From NCBI GenBank assembly GCA_021817645.1, contig JAKAGH010000154.1:1-7506 (forward strand): a stretch of DNA of 7,506 bases, in the 5' to 3' direction. The DNA comes from Deltaproteobacteria bacterium (GTDB lineage: Bacteria > Desulfobacterota > Desulfobaccia > Desulfobaccales > 0-14-0-80-60-11). The notes under the pieces are model-generated. The model saw only the letters and a list, made by a program, of their open reading frames with translations. It had not been told where the DNA came from and ran no database searches. The position numbers and the translations under genes are program-made. This document shows, in pieces, positions 1 through 4,537 of the stretch; the stretch's first letter is position 1, and each line of letters opens with the position of its first letter.

Positions 1-1
1 C

Positions 2-232
2 CTGCGCCTGGAAGACCGGCCCGGTCTGATCAAAGAGGTGGTGGACCTGCTCCGGGCCAAAGGGGCGCGTTTTGTCAGCCTCCTCAGCCATTATGCCTCT
101 GCCCGGGAGGGCTACCGGGACGTCTATATCCGGGTCAAGAACCTGGCTCCGGACGCGGCCGAGGCGGCCAAGGAAGAACTGGCCCAGCATTATGAAGTCT
201 TGTATCTGATTCAGGAAGAAGATAAGGGCTGA
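2..232 (+). CDS. C-terminal ACT domain of a regulatory protein, probably CBS-ACT (AcuB-like); 5' end outside window
   Basis: This is an open frame running in from the window edge to a TGA, giving 76 visible residues. It opens with LRLEDRPGLIKEVVDLLRAKG, the strand-helix pattern of an ACT domain: a beta strand, then D-R-P-G at the ligand loop, then a helix. Second and third strands follow (FVSLLSHY and DVYIRVKNL), then a helix and a final strand (YEVLYLIQ). ACT domains bind small ligands, often amino acids, and control attached enzymatic or CBS modules. From recall, this tail resembles the ACT part of CBS-domain AcuB-like proteins of Desulfobacterota, but the CBS pair would lie upstream and cannot be seen. 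A GTG at 38 would start inside the ACT fold, so the gene almost certainly begins before the window. The next gene follows after 28 bp on the same strand. The ACT call is fairly safe; the full architecture is inference. Confidence 0.75.
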   Translation: MRLEDRPGLIKEVVDLLRAKGARFVSLLSHYASAREGYRDVYIRVKNLAPDAAEAAKEELAQHYEVLYLIQEEDKG

Positions 233-260
233 TAATCCGGCAGAAGGTTATCTAATTTTA

Positions 261-1202
261 ATGAACCAGCCATTCACGGCCGCCGCAGAGCCGGCAGAAT
301 TCCGGGATTTCGGCCCCATCAAGTTCATCCCCGGCAAGAAAGGCGGGCGCTACCCCTATTGCCATTCCCTAGTCATCGACGGCGACGAGACCTGGGTAGT
401 GGACCCCGCCTCGGATAAGGACTACCTGCGCGGTCTGGCCCAAACCCGGGAGGTGACCCGCGTCTTTATCAGCCACTTCCACGAAGATCATCAAAAATAT
501 AACTATCTCTTCCCCCAGGCCCGGTTTTACGTGCCCGCGGCGGAGGCTGAGGCCTTTAAGTCCGTGGAGGGCGCATTCGCGCTGATGGGATTAGACGACC
601 CCCAGGCCCGGGAATACTGGGGGGAAATCATGGTCCGGCAATTCCATTTCCGGCCCCTGGAGCACCTCGTCCCCTATGAGCCCGGCCAGCGTTTCCAACA
701 GGGGGAGGTCACCCTGGAAATCATCCCCGCGCCCGGACATACCCTGGGGCATAGCTGTTTTCATTTCCCCGGGCAGGAGCTGCTCTTTCTGGCCGACGTG
801 GACCTCACTCCCTTTGGGCCCTGGTATGGAGATCAAACTTCCTCCCTGGAGAACTTTGAGGCCACCCTGAAGGGCTTGTCCGAGTATCAGGCCCGGACCT
901 ATATCACCGCCCATGAACAAGGAGTATACAGCCGGGAGGAATTTCAAGCCGCGCTGCCTGCTTACCAGAAGTCCATCGCCGCCCGGGAAGACCGCCTCCT
1001 GGAGATGCTTAAAACCCCAAAAACCGTGAAGCAGTTGGCGGACCGCCATTTCTTCTACGGCAAGCCCAAGGACCCTCCTTTTATCTACCATCACATCGAA
1101 ACTCAGATGCTGACCAAGCACCTGGAGCGGCTGCGGCGCCAGGGCCGCGTCACCCACACCAATGGCGCCTATGTAACCAATAAAATCCAAGTTTCTGGGT
1201 AG
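261..1202 (+). CDS. MBL-fold metallo-hydrolase with C-terminal winged-helix-like region
   Basis: This is a 313-aa protein of the metallo-beta-lactamase superfamily. The di-metal signature is complete: H72-F-H74-E-D76-H77 after a hydrophobic strand (TRVFISHFHEDH), H160 in APGHTLGH, the probable bridging aspartate D179 in LFLADVDLTPFG, and H218 in TYITAHEQG. Residues 240-310 form a helical tail (KTVKQLADRHF, then HLERLRRQGRV and a short strand pair), resembling the winged-helix extension of LACTB2-type hydrolases. There is no signal peptide, so it is probably cytoplasmic. The family hydrolyses thioesters, phosphodiesters, RNA or other substrates, and nothing here fixes the substrate. The start is the first ATG after the upstream stop; a modest purine-rich site (AGAAGG, 242-247) lies 13 nt upstream, longer than ideal. 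It sits 28 bp behind the ACT-domain gene and is probably co-transcribed with it. Fold and metal-site confidence is high; function is unknown. Confidence 0.9.
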   Translation: MNQPFTAAAEPAEFRDFGPIKFIPGKKGGRYPYCHSLVIDGDETWVVDPASDKDYLRGLAQTREVTRVFISHFHEDHQKYNYLFPQARFYVPAAEAEAFKSVEGAFALMGLDDPQAREYWGEIMVRQFHFRPLEHLVPYEPGQRFQQGEVTLEIIPAPGHTLGHSCFHFPGQELLFLADVDLTPFGPWYGDQTSSLENFEATLKGLSEYQARTYITAHEQGVYSREEFQAALPAYQKSIAAREDRLLEMLKTPKTVKQLADRHFFYGKPKDPPFIYHHIETQMLTKHLERLRRQGRVTHTNGAYVTNKIQVSG

Positions 1203-1279
1203 GTGACCCGCGTCTCCGCCCGCTTCCAGGGCCGGCCCCCCTGCGATTAATTTCGGGGAGAAAACGGTAGAAAAAGTAA

Positions 1280-1300
1280 GGGCGAACCCCAGGTTCGCCC
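1280..1300 (-). terminator. Perfect hairpin with T-rich tail on the minus strand; probable terminator of the leftward nifU-like gene
   Basis: A 9-bp perfect inverted repeat (arm GGGCGAACC at 1280-1288, loop CCA, arm GGTTCGCCC at 1292-1300) lies between the convergent MBL and NifU-like genes. Read on the minus strand, the hairpin is followed at once by TTACTTTTTC, a T-rich tail suiting intrinsic termination about 90 nt past the NifU-like stop. Read on the plus strand it is followed by CCACCAG, so it is not a good terminator for the MBL gene. The same shape (GGGCGAAC...GTTCGCCC) also resembles short dispersed palindromes common in environmental bacterial genomes, so it may be a repeat copy used as a terminator. 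Confidence 0.5.
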
Positions 1301-1387
1301 CCACCAGACTAGGTTGGTGATGAGAAATGGCTAAGAGTCCCAGGCGAGACGCCCGTGCCAGGCCTTAACCACCTCCTCCACCAAACT

Positions 1388-1606
1388 TCACACGGCCTGC
1401 ACTTCTTTCAGGCCGGGGACTTCTTTCAAGAGCATCCGCTCGACGCCCTGTTTCAGGGTCATCTGGGACATGGGGCAGCCTTTGCAGGCGCCGGTGAGGC
1501 GCACTTTAACCACGCCATCAGTAATTTCCACGAGTTCGATATCGCCGCCGTCCCGCTGCAACAGGGGGCGGATTTTTTCCAGCGCTTTTTCCACTGCTTC
1601 TTTCAC
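1388..1606 (-). CDS. Stand-alone NifU C-terminal-domain (Nfu-type) Fe-S cluster protein
   Basis: This is a 72-aa protein covering only the Nfu/NifU C-terminal domain: an N-terminal helix (VEKALEKIRPLLQRDGGDIEL), two strands (VEITDGVVKVRLTG) and the cluster-binding loop C41-K-G-C44-P, followed by a helix ending in VERMLLKEVPGLKEV. The CxxC pair normally holds a 4Fe-4S cluster bridging two monomers, so the protein probably carries or transfers Fe-S clusters in the cytoplasm. The IscU-like scaffold and the 2Fe-2S central domain of full NifU are absent, as usual for short Nfu proteins. An upstream in-frame ATG at 1669 would add 21 residues that do not look conserved. The GTG at 1604-1606 is preferred because GGGAGG lies 6 nt before it and the upstream promoter would start the transcript downstream of that ATG. 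It has its own promoter and a likely terminator at 1280-1300. Confidence 0.9.
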   Translation of the reverse strand: MKEAVEKALEKIRPLLQRDGGDIELVEITDGVVKVRLTGACKGCPMSQMTLKQGVERMLLKEVPGLKEVQAV

Positions 1607-1612
1607 TGAGGT

Positions 1613-1618
1613 CCTCCC
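1613..1618 (-). promoter_or_regulatory. Ribosome binding site fixing the GTG start of the nifU-like gene
   Basis: On the minus strand, GGGAGG is followed by a 6-nt spacer (ACCTCA) and then GTG. This near-perfect Shine-Dalgarno placement decides for the 72-aa product over the longer ATG form. Confidence 0.8.
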
Positions 1619-1636
1619 GTAAATGATCTTAAGACA

Positions 1637-1665
1637 ATGATAACTTGTGCTTGCTTGATTGTAAA
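1637..1665 (-). promoter_or_regulatory. Putative sigma70-type promoter of the nifU-like gene
   Basis: On the minus strand, TTTACA (1660-1665) and TATCAT (1637-1642) are separated by exactly 17 nt. Each hexamer matches five of six positions of the TTGACA/TATAAT consensus. Transcription would start near 1630, giving an mRNA leader of about 24 nt that includes the ribosome binding site at 1613-1618. This implies the gene can be expressed independently of the SIMPL gene 89 bp upstream. Confidence 0.6.
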
Positions 1666-1695
1666 GCACTTGTGCCCGGCCGCGGCCCTTCGGCC

Positions 1696-2400
1696 TCAGG
1701 GACCCACCAGGAACACGGCATTGACATTGGCCCTGATCTCTTCCTCTCCCACCTCCACCGGGGTGGGGGGGGCCGCTTTGGCCGCAAAAGTCTCGACGCC
1801 CCTGGGATAGAAAGGCTGCAGGCCGGTGGACACCTGTTGCAGGCCCTTGATCTTTAACCCGGAGGCCTGGGCCAGGTCGGCGGCCAGACGCTGGGCCTTA
1901 GCCAGGGCGGCCACCGCGGCCTGCCGCTGCAATTCCTCCAGCCGGGAATGGCCCCAAAAAGGGCCGTCGACTTTGGACGCGCCATTTTTCAAAGCGGTAT
2001 CGAACACCGTGCCCAAATGCTCCAGGTCCCGGACTTCCATCTTAAACCGATGGATCGCCTGGTAGCCGGTGATTGTCTCGGTCTTGCTTTTGTCTTTGTA
2101 AGAGCGCAGGGGCACGAGGCGATAGCTGAGGGTCTGGATCTTTTCTTCCGGTTTCAGGATTTTTTTCATGGCTTGCAGCAGGCCCTCACTGATGCGGGCG
2201 TTTTCCGCAGCCACGGCCGGGGATTGGAATCCCTGGGTTTCCACCTCCAGATGCAGGGTGGCCATATCCGGTTTGGCCATCACTTTGCCATCCGCGCTGA
2301 CGCTGATGGTGGGGGGGCCGGGCTCAGCGGCGGCGGCGGGAGCGGGTGCGATAAGTCCTGCGACCAGCAGGAGCAAGAATAGATGCGGAAAAAGTCTCAT
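1696..2400 (-). CDS. Secreted SIMPL-domain (DUF541, YggE-like) protein
   Basis: This is a 234-aa protein. Residues 1-25 are a Sec signal peptide: MRLFPH, then a leucine-rich core (LFLLLLVAGLIAPA), then a small-residue cleavage region PAAAAE. There is no lipobox cysteine, so it is probably periplasmic and soluble. The mature part fits the SIMPL family: the opening strand TISVSADGKVMAKPDMATL, the central GYQAIHRFKMEVRDLEHLGTV, then NGASKVDGPFWG and the long helix with AAVAALAKAQRLAADLA. A C-terminal beta strand (ANVNAVFLV) closes the fold. SIMPL proteins such as E. coli YggE and Brucella BP26 are periplasmic or outer-membrane-associated with poorly known roles; YggE has been linked to oxidative stress. 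The ATG at 2398-2400 is chosen over the upstream ATG at 2466 because AGGAGGT precedes it and the signal peptide starts exactly there. It is transcribed divergently from ftsH. Confidence 0.88.
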   Translation of the reverse strand: MRLFPHLFLLLLVAGLIAPAPAAAAEPGPPTISVSADGKVMAKPDMATLHLEVETQGFQSPAVAAENARISEGLLQAMKKILKPEEKIQTLSYRLVPLRSYKDKSKTETITGYQAIHRFKMEVRDLEHLGTVFDTALKNGASKVDGPFWGHSRLEELQRQAAVAALAKAQRLAADLAQASGLKIKGLQQVSTGLQPFYPRGVETFAAKAAPPTPVEVGEEEIRANVNAVFLVGP

Positions 2401-2403
2401 TTT

Positions 2404-2410
2404 ACCTCCT
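2404..2410 (-). promoter_or_regulatory. Ribosome binding site deciding the SIMPL-gene start
   Basis: On the minus strand, AGGAGGT lies immediately before AAA-ATG (GGAGG with a 4-nt spacer). It supports a start at 2400, directly at the signal peptide, and argues against the 22-residue longer form starting at 2466. Confidence 0.75.
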
Positions 2411-2419
2411 AAGGTGCCT

Positions 2420-2446
2420 GCCCCGGCCGGTTTTGGCCATGGGGGC
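2420..2446 (-). other. Bulged GC-rich hairpin in the SIMPL-gene leader
   Basis: On the minus strand, GCCCC-CAT-GGCC, a six-base loop AAAACC, then GGCC-GGGGC form a nine-pair stem with a three-base bulge. It ends about 10 nt before the ribosome binding site. It could influence translation or RNA stability, but a GC-rich leader can form such a stem by chance. Confidence 0.3.
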
Positions 2447-2489
2447 ATCCGTGCCGAGGGGCCCAACCTTTCCCGCGGCGTTTCAGCAT

Positions 2490-2518
2490 AACATATGGCC
2501 GTCAGTCCTCAGAGGCAA
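2490..2518 (-). promoter_or_regulatory. Putative weak sigma70-type promoter of the SIMPL gene
   Basis: On the minus strand, TTGCCT (2513-2518) and TATGTT (2490-2495) are spaced by 17 nt. Each hexamer matches four of six consensus positions. It would give a leader of roughly 80 nt containing the hairpin at 2420-2446. It is the best candidate I see in the divergent intergenic region for this direction. Confidence 0.35.
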
Positions 2519-2549
2519 TCCCTGGAGCGGATAATCTCCCGATCTTGCC

Positions 2550-2578
2550 TTGCCAACCATGGTGAACTCCATTATATT
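2550..2578 (+). promoter_or_regulatory. Putative sigma70-type promoter of ftsH
   Basis: TTGCCA (2550-2555) and TATATT (2573-2578) are separated by 17 nt, and each matches five of six positions of the consensus. Transcription would begin near 2585, about 37 nt before the preferred ftsH ATG. A heat-shock-like pair overlaps it: CTTGCCA (2549-2555) with CTCCATTA (2567-2574), an 11-nt spacer, partly matching the E. coli sigma32 pattern CTTGAAA/CCCCATNT. Confidence 0.6.
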
Positions 2579-2612
2579 TTAGGAGGTTAAATGCCGGCGC
2601 AAGCGTCGGTTC

Positions 2613-2619
2613 GAGGTGA
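2613..2619 (+). promoter_or_regulatory. Ribosome binding site supporting the ATG start of ftsH
   Basis: GAGGTGA matches seven consecutive bases of the full anti-Shine-Dalgarno complement GGAGGTGA, and its GAGG core ends 5 nt before ATG 2622. The in-frame GTG at 2616 lies inside this site and has no Shine-Dalgarno of its own, so the ATG is preferred. Confidence 0.65.
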
Positions 2620-2621
2620 GC

Positions 2622-4508
2622 ATGGCGGGACAAAATACCCGGGTTTCCCTGTGGTACTTCCTGGCGTTGCTGGTGATCCTGCTGCTGGCGCAGCAATATT
2701 TCGTCACTCCCAGGCAGGAAAGTATCAATTACAGCGACTTTCGCAAATTGGTGGAGCTTAAAGGCGTTGATGACCTGGTGATCAGCACGGACAAAATCGA
2801 GGGCCGCCTGCTGCCCGAGGGAGTGGCCTATCTTAGCAAGGCCCGGAAAGACCCGAATTTAGCTCAAAAGCTGAAGGAGCAGTTTAAAAAAGAGCCCATG
2901 TTTTCCACTGTGCGGCTGGAAGACCCGGACCTCATCAAGCTCCTGGAGAAGCAGGGGATCAAGTATCAGGCCGTCCTGGAAAAGACCTGGATTACTTCGC
3001 TCCTGGCCTGGGTTCTCCCCATGCTGCTGCTGGTGGCCATCTGGATCTATTTTTTCCGGAAAATCGGCACCGGCGCCGGGGGCCTGATGTCCGTGGGCAA
3101 AAGCAAGGCTAAGCTCTACGTGGAGACGGAGACCAAGGTCACCTTCGCAGACGTGGCCGGAGTAGAAGAGGCGGAAGAAGAACTCAAGGAAATCATCGAG
3201 TTTTTAAAGACTCCCGCCAAATTTCAGGCGCTGGGGGGCAACATCCCCAAGGGCGTGCTGGTGGTGGGGCCGCCGGGCACCGGCAAAACCTTGCTGGCCC
3301 GGGCCGTGGCCGGGGAAGCGGGAGTTCCCTTCCTGAGCCTGAGCGGCTCGGATTTTGTGGAGATGTTCGTGGGCGTGGGTGCGGCCCGGGTCCGGGACCT
3401 CTTTGCCCAGGCCCAGGAAAAGGCCCCCTGCATCATCTTCATCGATGAATTGGACGCGGTGGGCAAAGCCCGGGGCTTGAGTCCCATGAGCGGCCCGGAA
3501 GAGCGGGAAAACACCCTGAACCAGTTGCTATCCGAAATGGACGGTTTCGACACCCGCAAAGGGGTGATCATCATGGCCGCCACCAACCGCCCGGAAATCC
3601 TGGATCCGGCGTTGATCCGCCCCGGACGCTTTGACCGCCACGTCCTGGTGGACCGCCCCTCGCTCAAAGGCCGGGAAGATATCCTCAAAATTCACACCCG
3701 GAAGGTCAAACTCTCCCCGGAGGTCAACCTCAATACCCTGGCGGCCCGCACCCCCGGCATGGTGGGCGCGGACCTGGCCAACATCGTCAATGAGGCGGCC
3801 TTGCTGGCGGCCCGGAAAGACAAGACCGCGGTGGAGATGGACGATTTCGAAGAGGCCATCGACCGGGTGGTGGCGGGCCTGGAAAAGCGCAACCGCCTGA
3901 TGAACCCCCGGGAGAAGGAGATCGTGGCCTACCACGAGACCGGCCACGCCCTGGTGGCCGAGGCCCTGCCCACCACCGACCCCGTGCACCGGGTGTCCAT
4001 CATCCCCCGGGGCATCGGCGCGCTGGGTTACACCATGCAGCTCCCCACCGAGGACCGCTACCTGATGACCCGGACCGAGTTGGAGGACCGCATGGCGGTG
4101 ATGCTGGGGGGCCGGGCCGCGGAGGAAGTGCACTTCCAGGAGATCTCCACCGGGGCCCAGAACGATCTCTACCGGGCCACGGACATCGCCCGTTCCATGA
4201 TCCGTGAATACGGCATGAGCGAGAAACTGGGCCCCATCACCTTTGAGCGGGAGCGGCGGCCCCTGTTCCTGGAGAGCATCATGTCCCCCAGCACCAAGGA
4301 TTACAGTGAGACCACGGCCCAGGAGATCGACCAGGAGGTCTCCCACCTGGTGGAACGGGCCCATCGCCGGGCCCGGGAGATCCTGGAACAACGGCGCGAG
4401 ACCCTGGAGCAAGTGGCCCAGGTCCTCCTGGAAAAGGAAGTGATAGAGGGGGATGAACTGCGGCAGTTTTTGAACAATACTGCCAACCAGCCTCCTTCTT
4501 CTGAATAA
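2622..4508 (+). CDS. ftsH: ATP-dependent zinc metalloprotease FtsH
   Basis: This is a 628-aa inner-membrane AAA+ protease that extracts and degrades membrane proteins and short-lived regulators. Two membrane spans (about 9-27 and 123-145) flank a periplasmic domain of about 95 residues. The AAA module has Walker A GPPGTGKT (216-223), the pore-loop motif MFVGVGAARVR (248-258), Walker B IIFIDELD (271-278) and the second region of homology with arginine fingers R333 and R336. The peptidase domain has H438-E-T-G-H442 and the third zinc ligand D515 in TGAQNDLYRATDIARSM. The helical tail ends in a short polar stretch. Length is normal for the family. The loop after Walker B is atypical: GKARG replaces the usual GRxRG, and MSGPEERENTLNQLL replaces the common GGHDEREQTLNQ, as in a divergent FtsH lineage. 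An in-frame GTG at 2616 would add two residues. The next gene follows after 29 bp. Confidence 0.97.
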   Translation: MAGQNTRVSLWYFLALLVILLLAQQYFVTPRQESINYSDFRKLVELKGVDDLVISTDKIEGRLLPEGVAYLSKARKDPNLAQKLKEQFKKEPMFSTVRLEDPDLIKLLEKQGIKYQAVLEKTWITSLLAWVLPMLLLVAIWIYFFRKIGTGAGGLMSVGKSKAKLYVETETKVTFADVAGVEEAEEELKEIIEFLKTPAKFQALGGNIPKGVLVVGPPGTGKTLLARAVAGEAGVPFLSLSGSDFVEMFVGVGAARVRDLFAQAQEKAPCIIFIDELDAVGKARGLSPMSGPEERENTLNQLLSEMDGFDTRKGVIIMAATNRPEILDPALIRPGRFDRHVLVDRPSLKGREDILKIHTRKVKLSPEVNLNTLAARTPGMVGADLANIVNEAALLAARKDKTAVEMDDFEEAIDRVVAGLEKRNRLMNPREKEIVAYHETGHALVAEALPTTDPVHRVSIIPRGIGALGYTMQLPTEDRYLMTRTELEDRMAVMLGGRAAEEVHFQEISTGAQNDLYRATDIARSMIREYGMSEKLGPITFERERRPLFLESIMSPSTKDYSETTAQEIDQEVSHLVERAHRRAREILEQRRETLEQVAQVLLEKEVIEGDELRQFLNNTANQPPSSE

Positions 4509-4537
4509 ACCTTGCATATTCCGGCCTAAGGCTATCA

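Noticed and set aside
591..1304. A 237-codon minus-strand open frame overlapping the MBL gene
   Set aside because: The plus-strand frame has the full metal-binding signature. The minus frame begins inside the 1280-1300 hairpin and shows no domain.
1302..1319. CACCA/TGGTG inverted repeat beside the 1280-1300 hairpin
   Set aside because: Five base pairs around an eight-base loop is too weak to distinguish from chance.
1607..1669. 21-residue extension of the NifU-like protein from ATG 1669
   Set aside because: The ribosome binding site before GTG 1604-1606 and the promoter at 1637-1665 imply the upstream ATG is not transcribed from this promoter, and the added residues do not match the family.
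1948..2382. A 144-codon plus-strand frame antisense to the SIMPL gene
   Set aside because: The minus-strand frame has a signal peptide, a ribosome binding site and a SIMPL domain; the plus frame has no recognisable feature.
2401..2466. 22-residue N-terminal extension of the SIMPL protein from ATG 2466
   Set aside because: It would bury the signal peptide and ignore the AGGAGGT site directly before ATG 2398-2400.
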